DNA from: Priapulus caudatus
Lineage: Eukaryota; Priapulida; Priapulimorpha; Priapulimorphida; Priapulidae
DNA length: 27,191 bases
Direction: 5' to 3'
NCBI RefSeq assembly: GCF_000485595.1
Contig: NW_014577941.1
Coordinates: 77,787 to 104,977 of the forward strand
Under the pieces are notes generated by a model. It did not search any database. It saw only the letters and a list, made by a program, of their open reading frames with translations, and had not been told where the DNA came from. Position numbers and translations under genes: made by a program. Positions 19,061-27,191 of the stretch are shown here, in pieces (the stretch's first letter is position 1; every line of letters begins with the position of its first letter).

Positions 19061-19340
19061 AGAGGTCTTCCCTGGAACAAGGATGTTCTTGCTGGAACCT
19101 GGAGCTCTTTCTTTGGATCCAGGATAACTTTCTGGAAACGGAATTTTCTTCCTGACTCCGGGGAAGTATTCCATGGAACCAGGGTATATCCTTTCTGGAA
19201 CCAGAATTTCCTTCCTGGTGCCCGGAGGAAGATTTTCCTCCTAGAACCAAGAAGGATTCCCTCTAACCAGGGTATCGTCCATGGAACCCGGAAGGCTTTC
19301 CAGAAACTGTGATGTTATCCCTGAAACCTCAATGACCTCT
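19060..19340. repeat. Degenerate short tandem repeat (about 20-23 bp)
   Basis: Roughly a dozen diverged units of the form GGAACCAGGNTNTNCTTNCT follow each other, for example around 19171, 19191 and 19267. They have drifted enough that no two are identical. Confidence 0.6.
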
Positions 19341-19344
19341 CCTC

Positions 19345-19800
19345 TATCGACACGTGCTATACTCGATTCACTCATACACCACGGCGGTTTGCTTTGCTTT
19401 GTTCTGCTCATACGCACAGGCAACTAACAATTTTACAGCAATGGCACAGCTCGTGCATTCTTCGTCCGTGTTCACTCGTACGATATCTCTGGGTTCTCAG
19501 GGAACACCCCTCAAGTAAATGCGTGCTGACGCAGCCAGCACGCACAACTTGTGGGTTGGGGTTGGAGGGCGTGGGTAGTTGTTCTAGAACGTTCATAGAA
19601 GGAGCCACTCTTCCCTACGACACTGCACAGTTCACTGCAGCAACAAGAGCGGTGTCACCTCAGAGCAATCTAGTGATGACGACGCAGCAGATAGACACAC
19701 GCACACTACGGCAGCTGCCACGTAGTGGGGAGTGTCTCCGAGAGACCCCCCCCCTCCCCCCGCAGCTCACCCGACGCTGCCCAGTTAATGGGTGGTTAAT
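19345..19800. other. Intergenic, no gene recognised
   Basis: Mixed sequence with overlapping open frames on both strands and no motif. A C7 run sits at 19746. Confidence 0.45.
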
Positions 19801-19813
19801 GGGTGATGGTGGC

Positions 19814-19945
19814 GCATGCGCGCGCGCGCGCGCGTGTGCGTTTTTGTTTGTGTGTGCGTGAGTGAGTGCGTGCGTGCGTGCGTGCGTGCGCGCGCGCGGG
19901 AGTGTGAGTGTATAGCTGTGTTCGTGCGTGCGTGAGGGGAGGAGG
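19814..19945. repeat. (GC)n/(GT)n/(GTGC)n microsatellite
   Basis: GC runs, GT runs and GTGC units alternate, ending in a purine-rich stretch. Confidence 0.9.
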
Positions 19946-19949
19946 AGGG

Positions 19950-21180
19950 TAGAGTGGGCGTGCTCTGAGGTGACAGAGTGTGAGGATTAGAAAGATGTGC
20001 AATGCATAGCAGCAATAGTCCGACACAATATTCACCACGAGTACGTACTGACAACTTCTCCACCTATCGATTAGCCAGCAAAATCAGGGGGAGGGAGCCT
20101 AGATATACGTATGTGTGCACAGAAGCAATTCCAGCAACGCAGCATCGCGAAAAATCACATCGTAACCGCTGGTAAATACACCATCACGATCACCGCAGTT
20201 TATCCTACACACACACACATACATACACACATACGTACATACATACACGCGACTATACGCATATAGGCATGTACATGTACGCGAGCCTACCGATACTATA
20301 ATATAAATGACCAGTGTTATAATGACTAGGTTGGCTTCGGGGTGGGCGGGGGTGGGTGAGAGGTGGTACTACCAGACGATGGAGGGAGGTGGGAGAGACT
20401 ACTACGGATGAACTGCTACTACTGGCTGTACTACTACTCTACGACAACAGTTCTTCCTTATCCACTCACGCTGACAACAGACACCGACAGCGGCACGCCG
20501 GAAGGGGGCGCCACCGCGCGATCACGCCGCGCATGCGTGCGGGGGACAAACGCGGGGAACGTCCCCCACCGGGCGTGCCGCTGGTGGCAGCGAGCGACAC
20601 TCCAGTACGATTCGCGCGTGGAATGGAAGCGGCGAGGAACGCCGCAAAACAACATGACTTCATTCTGGACTTTCATGTGGTCCCCATCGAGCACTTCGAT
20701 TTGCCGCCATTCTAACAGGATTACGTCCGATCGCCTCTCCGTTCGATCGTCACGCCCCCATGACTAGATGTGACGTCCCTTTATCCACCCTCCGCAACAC
20801 CAGCCACGCCCACTGAGGGGCGGGGCAGTGCTATGAGGGTCAGGGGTGATGGTGTAGGCGGCGGGGGCGACAGTGTAGGGGGTGGGGTCAGGGGCGGCGT
20901 TCTGTGGCCCACACGGCGATTTCAAATATATATTAATAGCTTCCAACTCGAGGAATGACTTGCGTTCTCACTTTAGACCCGCGTAGAGGGGGTGAATCCG
21001 GTTATCGGATTTTCTCTGCGAGGGGGTAGTGACGGTGACAGTATGCGCCCCGGCAGTTACGTCACAGCAGGTGGTCTACACGGAATGTACCAAGTCCTGA
21101 TTTCGAATCGATTCGACTTTCTCTTCCTCTCTCTCTCCGTTTCTCTTTTTGTATCTCTCACACTTGATAAAATATACAAT
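19950..21180. other. Intergenic, no gene recognised
   Basis: CATA/CACA units occur at 20205-20260. GC-rich sequence at 20480-20620 and 20805-20910 includes KLF/Sp1-like boxes (CCACGCCC and GGGGCGGGG, about 20809-20826). Open frames of up to 134 codons overlap in different frames, so none is credible alone. Confidence 0.4.
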
Positions 21181-21187
21181 ATACAAC

Positions 21188-21236
21188 AACATATATATAT
21201 ATATATATTCATTCATATATATATACCGTATATACA
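21188..21236. repeat. (AT)n microsatellite
   Basis: TA runs are interrupted by ATTCATTC. Confidence 0.9.
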
Positions 21237-21239
21237 CAC

Positions 21240-21680
21240 ATCTTTGGGGTAGAATCATGGGACGTGGATTGGGGGGGGGGCAGCCAGTCTTGAACTGGGC
21301 GCAGTGGACTGACGCCGTAAACCTGCGTTGGTTTTCGGGCCAGCCAAACCTGGGGGCTGCCCTTGAGATATATATCTTACAATGTACATGTCAACGTCTA
21401 GGATTTTCCGGTAACGAATCAAGAGTATTGGTCGGTCGTCGCCATAGCGACCAGATAAAAACCACCACGCCGACTCTGCGCGGAATGTCCGAGAGCGAAA
21501 TCCGCAGAGATTTTTTGTTTAAAAGTGGGGGAAAAACCGCCGACGTCCACTTCCTTGTCACGTCGGGGCGCGTTAAAAATCTCGGAATGCAGGGGGGGGG
21601 GGGAGAATTCCCGATAGTGTCACCCAGCAGGTTTCCGGGGAATTAAACTAACGACCATCGTCAACATCTCTACGGTACTC
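21240..21680. other. Intergenic, no gene confirmed
   Basis: The plus strand has an open frame with a lectin-like fragment (VNLRWFSGQPN) that I do not accept as a gene. G10 runs occur at 21271 and 21592. Confidence 0.35.
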
Positions 21681-21687
21681 ATTTTTC

Positions 21688-21702
21688 CCACTAGAGGGCA
21701 CC
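21688..21702 (+). promoter_or_regulatory. CTCF-like motif
   Basis: CCACTAGAGGGCACC fits CCASYAGRKGGCRSY at all positions. It lies about 540 bases past the NPDC1 stop. Confidence 0.38.
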
Positions 21703-21786
21703 ACTGCCGCGCGCATCTCGCCTATGCCGACACGCCTCCTGCGCGCCTGATACCGCATCGTTCGCTCGCCGGAATGATTTAGCTTC

Positions 21787-21860
21787 CAATAATAATAATA
21801 ATAATAATAACAACAACATAAACAATCACAATGATAATAATCCTAATAATAACAAATCGA
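21787..21860. repeat. (AAT)n-type simple repeat
   Basis: AAT/AAC triplets on the plus strand, interrupted. Confidence 0.85.
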
Positions 21861-21864
21861 GAAG

Positions 21865-22240
21865 CCGTGTGACTTGCGAGCGGGATAGCGGGAGAGCGGG
21901 ATATCGGGAAGGGTCTGGGCGTCGTTTTCGTCTGCTCCGTGCACGACAAGTACGTGACTCATTTAAAAATAAAAAAATTCTCGATGAGTGAGACCCCTGG
22001 GGAGGTGGTGGTTAGTTGTCTGTCGTGCGATTAAAAAATGCAAAAAAACAACCAAATGTCTCGCGACCCGTTAGTTCTGGTTAGTCGACAACAACGACGA
22101 TTTAAAAAACAACAAGAGGCAGCTCGAAACGACGACCCCGGCAACCTGGCTCCCTCGGTAGGCGTGATCAGCGACTCGGCAGCGGCGCGCGGACGCTCCT
22201 CGGCGTGGCAGCGGCGCCCCCTGGTGGGCGGGGAAGGAAT
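21865..22240 (-). other. Presumed NPDC1 3' UTR and downstream flank
   Basis: This sequence follows the TAG at 22241 in the minus direction. No AATAAA or ATTAAA is visible, so the transcript end is not placed. Confidence 0.35.
22213..22227 (-). promoter_or_regulatory. CTCF-like motif in NPDC1 3' UTR
   Basis: The minus strand reads CCACCAGGGGGCGCC, which is the classical CTCF core. It is 14 bases downstream of the NPDC1 stop codon. Confidence 0.45.
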
Positions 22241-22336
22241 CTACGGGTCGGAGTCGCGTTGCTCCTCCCCGTTGTCGCTCGCGTGCGGTGTTCTGGTGTC
22301 GGTGAACAACGGGTTTCTCACCTCCATCTCGCCGGT
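22241..22336 (-). CDS. NPDC1: NPDC1 orthologue, last coding exon
   Basis: The acceptor ttccgctttgcag|ACC joins in phase 0 to the exon at 24080. The exon encodes TGEMEVRNPLFTDTRTPHAS then DNGEEQRDSDP and a TAG at 22241-22243. Across the junction the conserved NPDC1 C-terminal motif is rebuilt as YECPGLAPTGEMEVRNPLF, which is the strongest family evidence in this window. The residues after NPLF are not conserved with vertebrate NPDC1 and end acidic. The intron between the two exons is 1743 bp and packed with repeats. A CTCF-like motif lies in the presumed 3' UTR, 14 bases past the stop. I see no clear AATAAA on the minus strand in the next 2 kb. Confidence 0.85.
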   Translation of the reverse strand, partial: TGEMEVRNPLFTDTRTPHASDNGEEQRDSDP

Positions 22337-22397
22337 CTGCAAAGCGGAAGGAAGGGTGTGTGAACAGGGGTCCGTGAATGGTCGCGAGGAGACTAGC

Positions 22398-22545
22398 AAC
22401 CGATCAGAAAAAAATAAACGATAAAGAGCCGATCGTAAAATATAAACGATAGATAAGTCATCAGAATAAATGAACGATAAAAAACCGATCGTAAAAAAAT
22501 AAACGATAAATAATCGATCTGAAAAATAAACGATAAACTGATAAG
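22398..22545. repeat. Degenerate AATAAACGATAAA repeat
   Basis: Four or five copies of CCGATCGTAAAA...ATAAACGATAAA with period near 30 lie in the last NPDC1 intron, upstream of the final exon in transcript sense. Confidence 0.75.
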
Positions 22546-22559
22546 AGCCACAATCAATA

Positions 22560-22850
22560 AACAATAAGAAAATCGAGAAATAACCAACAAATCAGATTAA
22601 TAAATAATAAATATGCAAACATAAAAACCAAGGATAAAGAACCTACCAGAAAAAATCAATAAACTCAGGAACATCAGTAATAATCAGTCGTAACAAATCA
22701 ATCAATACTCAACTACATCAGACCAATCACAAAAGCACGCGGCTATAAACACGCTCCATAAATACGCAGAGGAGTAGGGAGGAGAGGAGGGAGGGAGTGG
22801 GTTGAACCTCGCTCATTAATATCAATCGCCAGTCCACTAAAATCCGTCGC
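22560..22850. other. A-rich part of the last NPDC1 intron
   Basis: AATAAA/AATCAA-rich, low-complexity sequence with no coding signal. Confidence 0.6.
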
Positions 22851-22854
22851 GTGG

Positions 22855-22855
22855 A

Positions 22856-22894
<39 letters not shown>

Positions 22895-22913
22895 ATTCTC
22901 TCATTCATCGCTC

Positions 22914-22946
<33 letters not shown>

Positions 22947-22975
22947 TCGTCTGCTCCCTCTCTCTCTCTCTATAT
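22855..22975. repeat. (CT)n microsatellite
   Basis: CT runs with short interruptions, followed by TATA sequence to 23030. Confidence 0.95.
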
Positions 22976-23054
22976 ATACTATATATATTATATATATCTA
23001 TCATGTATAGTATATAATATATATATATATAACGCGCTCAACGTCGGCCGCCTC

Positions 23055-23126
23055 ATCGAATTATATATACATCGAGTTATATATACATCGAGTTATACAC
23101 ATCGAGTTATATATACATCGAGTTAG
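23055..23126. repeat. 16-bp CATCGAGTTATATATA tandem repeat
   Basis: Four to five units in tandem, one shortened by two bases. Confidence 0.85.
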
Positions 23127-23129
23127 CGA

Positions 23130-23420
23130 AACGATAAACGCAAAATAAACGCACAACGCGACGCAATCAACGAAGTGCTCTCGCGTCGCATCCGGTCTCC
23201 GGCGCGCCGCTGCAAGAGTTGCTTCTTCCCGCCAGCCTGCTCGCCTGCTCGTCTTCTCCAGCTAATGAAGCCTTTGACGAAAGCGACAGCGTGCAGGGGG
23301 AGGGGGAGAGGGGTAGGCGCTGGCAGGTTCCCCGCGTGCTGCGTGGGATTCTAAGGAGACGGTGGTGGGCCGGATTGAGAAGGATCACTCACTAGTCGCG
23401 AGAGGGGGGAGGGTGCCGGT
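23130..23420. other. GC-richer intron segment
   Basis: A minus-strand frame (ASLAGEDEQASRLAGRSNSC) is open for 73 codons, but no matching splice pair was found in NPDC1 phase. I treat it as intron. Confidence 0.4.
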
Positions 23421-23429
23421 GCAGGCAAC

Positions 23430-24060
23430 AGAGACTGTGTAAAGCAGCAAGAGCAGGGACAGTGCAGGCATAAGGAACAGTACAGGAAGCAGTAACACTG
23501 CAGGCAGCATGGACAGTGCAGGCATCAGTAACACTGCAGGCAGCATAGACAGTGCAGGCATGCAGTATACACTGCAGGCAGCATTGACCAGTGGCAGGCA
23601 ATCAGTAAACTGCAGGCAGCATGGACAGTGCGGCATCAGTAACACTGCAGGCAAAAGCATAGACACGTGCAGCATCAGTAACACGCAGGCAGCATAGACA
23701 GTGGCACGGCAGCAGGGATATGCTGGCATAGGGACAGTGCAGGCAATAAGGAACAGTAACAGGACAAGCAGTAACACTGCAAGGCATCAGTAACACTGGG
23801 AGAAGAGGTGTGAGCAGCATAGACAGTGCAGGCATCAGTAACACTGCAGGCAGCATAGACAGTGCAGGCATCAGTAACACTGCAGGCAGCATAGACAGTG
23901 CAGGCATCAGTAACACTGCAGGCAGCATAGACAGTGCAGGCAGCATAGACAGTGCAGGCATCAGTAACACTGCAGGCAGCATGGACAGTGCAGGCAGCAG
24001 GGATAGTGCTGGCATCAGGAACAGTACAGGCATCAGGAACACTGCAGGCAGCAGGGATAG
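23430..24060. repeat. 36-bp minisatellite in the last NPDC1 intron
   Basis: The unit GGCAGCATAGACAGTGCAGG plus CATCAGTAACACTGCA repeats many times, most regularly at 23815-23990, with half-units and indels elsewhere. It ends 20 bases from the NPDC1 donor. A period divisible by three keeps frames open on both strands (minus: AACSVTDACTVY; plus: SIDSAGISNTAG). Confidence 0.95.
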
Positions 24061-24079
24061 TAGCTACAAGAGTACGTAC

Positions 24080-24179
24080 CGGTGCGAGGCCTGGACACTC
24101 GTAGACGGTGTAGTCTCCCTCCTCGTCCTCCTCCCCGCTCTCATCATCCGACACATTGTCCTTCATCTCGCTGCTTGCC
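24080..24179 (-). CDS. NPDC1: NPDC1 orthologue, penultimate coding exon (acidic tail)
   Basis: The exon encodes ASSEMKDNVSDDESGEEDEE then GDYTVYECPGLAP. NPDC1 is a neural single-pass membrane protein (C. elegans relative cab-1) with a cytoplasmic tail; known NPDC1 tails have an acidic stretch followed by GDxTVYECPGLAP, so this match is specific. The exon is bounded by tgtgtttgaag|GG (acceptor) and CACCG|gtacgt (donor, phase 0). It is 100 nt with incoming phase 2. The extracellular, membrane and juxtamembrane exons are not in the window and should lie beyond the right edge. If the donor is not used, the frame runs on through a repeat array in the intron. Confidence 0.85.
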
Positions 24180-24224
24180 CTTCAAACACACAGCGATGAG
24201 TTATTGACATCTCTGCCTCCCATC

Positions 24225-24560
24225 GCACCATCCCTCCTGCTCCTACTCATCATTATCATCATCATCGTCTTCTTCCTCCTCCCCTCCTCCTTTTTGCTCC
24301 TCCTCCTCTTTCTTCTTCTTCTCCACTTCCTCCTCTTCCCATCCTCTTCCTCATCCCCTCTATATTTCTCCTCTTTCTCGTCCTCCTCTTTCTCGGCACC
24401 TCTCCTCATCCTCCAAATCCTCCTCATCCTCTACCGCCTCCCCCCTCCTCCTCCTCTTCCTTTTCCACCTCCTCCCCCTCATCCTCCTCCTACTCCTCAT
24501 CCTCTACCGCCTCCCCTTCCCCTCCTCCTCCTCCTACTCCTCTTGCTCCTCCGCCTCCTT
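24225..24560. repeat. Polypyrimidine (CTC/TCC)n tract
   Basis: Nearly pure pyrimidine on the plus strand, hence purine-rich in the NPDC1 transcript, just upstream of the exon at 24080-24179. Confidence 0.92.
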
Positions 24561-24564
24561 CCAT

Positions 24565-24795
24565 CAGCATCGTCACCATCGATCCATCGACGCGTGTGTG
24601 AGAAAGCGGCGGCCGTGTGTTTTGACAACTGGGGCTTCGCCTCCTCGCCGGTGCCGCTTACAACGCAAACACCGGCCGACAGTTTGCCGACACGAGTCGC
24701 AGAAGAGAGAGCGACGACGACGTGGAAATAGAGACGGTGGGTGGGTGGCGGGGAAATAGAATCAGCGACGTGATTGACGGCTATTCCCCCACCTC
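24565..24795. repeat. Diverged duplication, copy 1
   Basis: It shares a succession of blocks with 25080-25355 in the same order, including GCTTACAACGCAAACAC, CGAGTCGCAGA, GACGACGTGGA and CGGCTATTC. The offset is about 510-550 bases. No exon is recognised in it. Confidence 0.75.
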
Positions 24796-24799
24796 CTCC

Positions 24800-25078
24800 T
24801 ACACACACACACACACAAGTCCCTCCTCTCTCCCCTCATCCGTCTACCGTCGCTCCCCCCATCCTCTCTCTCCTTCCCTTTCGGCACCGCTCCTTGGCAG
24901 GCCCACCGCCGTCCTGTCTCTGGCTCCTAGTCTTCGCTCCATACTCCTCGTACGCCGCCGTCCCGCTTGCCCCCTGCTCGCTGCACCCTCCCCCTCCTAT
25001 CCCTCCATCTCCCTTGCCTGCCGTCCCGCTCGATCTTCCATTCTCTGCATCAGCCCGAGGTTTCCGGTGACCGCATCG
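24800..25078. other. C/T-rich spacer between the duplicate copies
   Basis: CCCTCC/CTCC-rich sequence with a short CA run at 24800-24820. No gene is seen. Confidence 0.55.
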
Positions 25079-25079
25079 C

Positions 25080-25355
25080 GCATAACCAGATCGAGGGTGT
25101 CATCGCGCGTGTTGTGAGAAAAGGTGCGGCGGGCCAGACTGTTTGTGTGCACGACTTGGCTTCAGGCTGGCCTCGCGCGGTGCGCTTACAACGCAAACAC
25201 GCGCCCGCACAGCTTTGCAGGCCGACGCGAGTCGCAGAGAGAGACGCACGACGACGTGGAGAAAATAGCAAGACGTGGCTGGCGGGCGGGGCGAAGACTA
25301 GAACGGAAATTCCGGCGAACGGGATAGATTGACGCGGCTATTCTCGCCACGCGTC
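25080..25355. repeat. Diverged duplication, copy 2
   Basis: This is the second copy of the block at 24565-24795, longer by small insertions. Shared anchors include GCGCTTACAACGCAAACACG and GCGAGTCGCAGAGAGAGACG. Confidence 0.75.
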
Positions 25356-25379
25356 GCCTCGCATACCGACACACCATGC

Positions 25380-26230
25380 GGGGGCACAACATCACCACAC
25401 ACGCACACAACACGCACGCACACACAACACACACACACACAGGCGCACCGCCCCGAGATGCAAGGCGCCACACAACCAAGCGAGGTCACTCCGCTCGACA
25501 CACACGTGCATCTTACACCATACGACCACACCACGAGCAGCAGCTAAGCGCACATCTCCGGTGGATGCGGAGGCCCACGGCCACAGACCGCGTCGCACGC
25601 ACACAGCGCCGCCCGCAGGCTGCACACACCACACACCACGGACCCACACACACGACCAGTAACTACCAGGCAGCTCATCCGACACTCCCCGCCTAGCCAC
25701 ACGCACAGACCGCTATAGCGACACGCACACACACCACCCACAGGGTATCTCCACGGACACAGCCACCACTATCCACGTCTCCGCCCACACACATCAGACG
25801 CCGCACACCCAAGTCCCTCCCCCTCAACACTCAGCCTTTCAGCGCTGCGGCCAACGCACTCCCACCGCTCTCTGGAGTCCGCGCCTGGGCCTACATCCAA
25901 TCACAGGCCTCACACACAGCCACGAGCTCTCGACGCACGCAGGCGTCCCGGGGTGGCACCAACGCTACCCACGCAGCGCCACAGGCCCACGCGACGGGCG
26001 ACAGCCGTCATACACGACACAACGCACAGCGCACGACGGCAGCACGCTGGTGCACACGCACACGCGACATCCGCACACGGCACACGCACAGCACACACAC
26101 ACCCCAACACACACCGAGTCCAGGCATCAGTCCTTCGTCGCTCAGGCCGCTGCGACACCACCCTCACCGCGTCCGTCCGCGGCCCATTTCGCCTCTTACC
26201 CCGAGTATCAAGTCATCGAGACGCGCGATC
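25380..26230. repeat. CA-rich low-complexity sequence
   Basis: CACACGCA, ACACAC and related units dominate with GC-rich interruptions. The frames open here reflect composition and are not annotated. Confidence 0.65.
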
Positions 26231-26234
26231 AACT

Positions 26235-26745
26235 TTCCTCTGTCTATCTCGTCTTCTCCTCTCATCTCTCTCTCTCTCTCTGTAAGCAGCGCTCATCTGC
26301 GCGTCTCTCTGCTCTCTTCTCTCCGTGATACTCTCTATTCTCTCTCGGCTCGGGCGCCGGGTCCGGGGCGTGGATGCCGGCGGCCGACGCCGAGCGTCTC
26401 GTCTCTCGGCTCTGTCTCGGTCTATCTCTCGAAATCTCTCCTCTCTCCCTCGCTCCTCTCTTCGCATCTCAGATCCCGTCATCATCTCTCTCGTCGGGGT
26501 CTCCTCCTCTCCTGTCCTCTCCGTCTCTGCTTCTCGCCGTCTCTCTCTCCATCCGTCTCCTCTCTCTCCGCCCTCTCCATCCCTCTCGCTTCGTCTCCTC
26601 AGTCTCTCGTCTCTCGTTCTCTTCTCTCTCGTTCTCACTCTCTGGTCCTCTCTCTCCTCTCTCTGTCCTCTCTCTCGTCTCTCTCTGCTTCTCTGTCTCT
26701 CTCCTCTGTCTCTGCTCGTGCTCTCTCTCTCTCTCGCACGCACGG
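26235..26745. repeat. (CT)n/(TCTC)n polypyrimidine tract
   Basis: About 500 bases of CT-rich sequence with CG interruptions. The long Arg/Glu-rich minus-strand frame and Ser/Leu-rich plus-strand frames come from this repeat. Confidence 0.9.
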
Positions 26746-26749
26746 GCAA

Positions 26750-27090
26750 GTAAGGTCGCGCGGGAGTTCGGCTGGCCGGCAGGGGGGCGCCGCTACTAAT
26801 CATGGCGACGAAAGCGCGAGAGAGCGCGTGATGCATACAATAGGAATCCCATTTCGAGAGATTGGCCTGCGACGCGCGGGTACCCACTCCCAAGAGGGGA
26901 GCTTGAAGGAAATTTCCGTTGTCGCGTTTGCAGAAGTGTGCGTGTAGCTGGTGGTGCTGGTTTTGTTCACCAGACCATGGGCAAGGGTTAGGGCTAGGAG
27001 CCGACGTTAAGACGAGGTTATAAACACGCCGACGCCGCTGAGCTTGTAGCGTGACGCCGAAGTCAGATTCAATTGAATATCTATAATTTA
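26750..27090. other. Short unique segment, no gene recognised
   Basis: Mixed sequence with a GGGTTAGGGCTAGG telomere-like unit at about 26985. Earlier NPDC1 exons were looked for here and not found. Confidence 0.45.
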
Positions 27091-27097
27091 TAAGAGG

Positions 27098-27191
27098 CGT
27101 GGATGTGTGTGTGGTGGTGTGTGTGTTCGTGATGTGTGTGTGTGTGTGTGTGTGGCGGTGCGCATGGAGTGTGTGCGTGGTGTGTGCCGTG
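27098..27191. repeat. (GT)n microsatellite at right edge
   Basis: GT/GTG repeat running to the end of the window. Confidence 0.93.

Noticed and set aside
20356-20767. Two overlapping plus-strand frames of 119 and 134 codons
   Set aside because: They overlap in different frames with no motif or splice support; the region is simply GC-rich.
21260-21646. C-type-lectin-like fragment (VNLRWFSGQPN) in a plus-strand frame
   Set aside because: The spacing is one residue short of the usual motif, no cysteine framework or calcium motif follows, and no splice sites bound it.
23167-23388. Extra NPDC1 exon between the two called exons
   Set aside because: The called exons already rebuild the conserved motif directly, and no acceptor/donor pair here keeps phase 0.
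23810-24199. Plus-strand repeat protein (SIDSAGISNTAG units)
   Set aside because: It is the opposite-strand shadow of the 36-bp minisatellite and overlaps the NPDC1 exon antisense.
26213-26893. 226-codon Arg/Glu-rich minus-strand frame
   Set aside because: It comes from the CT-rich tract; the opposite strand is open too, and no NPDC1 or other family motif is present.

Overview
This window is animal genomic DNA, not bacterial or viral. Two genes are visible only as short exons in conserved splice phase, separated by introns full of microsatellites and foldback elements. Intron sizes (mostly 0.3-1 kb), moderate GC, abundant CA/GA/TATA/CATA repeats and the protein families suggest an invertebrate bilaterian, probably marine; I cannot name the phylum. 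A 126-base N gap (14512-14637), two isolated Ns and very irregular tetranucleotide arrays suggest a draft assembly from long, error-prone reads.

Both recognisable genes are on the minus strand. Gene 1 (4562-15057) is an eight-exon model for a secreted protein of about 442 residues. Exon 1 (14952-15057) encodes a signal peptide. Four consecutive phase-1 exons (8541-8681, 8123-8263, 7625-7765, 6922-7089) each encode one LDL-receptor class A (LDLa) module. Three further exons (6480-6621, 5239-5432, 4562-4857) encode a C-terminal, N-glycosylation-rich, probably helical region that I do not recognise. All phases agree and the summed coding length (1329 nt) is a multiple of three. Gene 2 is the 3' end of an NPDC1 (neural proliferation, differentiation and control 1) orthologue: exons 24080-24179 and 22241-22336 encode the acidic tail and the conserved motif YECPGLAPTGEMEVRNPLF. 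Its earlier exons must lie beyond the right edge. The genes are in tandem, about 7.2 kb apart.

Layout: 1-2300 is unannotated sequence with a 124-bp foldback; 2309-2571 (plus) is a possible Glu-rich exon; 2690-4520 has no clear gene; 4524-8681 holds exons 2-8 of gene 1 with several inserted elements, including a 446-bp inverted-repeat transposon with a 9-bp target duplication (5981-6426). 8690-14950 is the first intron, containing a transposon-like patch, a MITE, a 2.1-kb CATA-type array and the gap. 15060-22240 is intergenic, with a 56-bp minisatellite just upstream of gene 1, CA/GA/CT arrays, an ETS/CRE-like site at 17.7 kb, a degenerate short tandem repeat at 19.1-19.3 kb and CTCF-like sites. 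22337-24079 is the last NPDC1 intron, containing a 36-bp minisatellite that stays open in frame with the upstream exon. 24180-27191 is polypyrimidine tracts, CA-rich sequence and a diverged 230-bp duplication.

No rRNA, tRNA, CRISPR array, bacterial operon or viral gene was found. The features with most novelty are the four-LDLa protein with its unfamiliar C-terminal region, the telomere-repeat-bearing inverted-repeat transposon in its intron, and the possible read-through tail of NPDC1.
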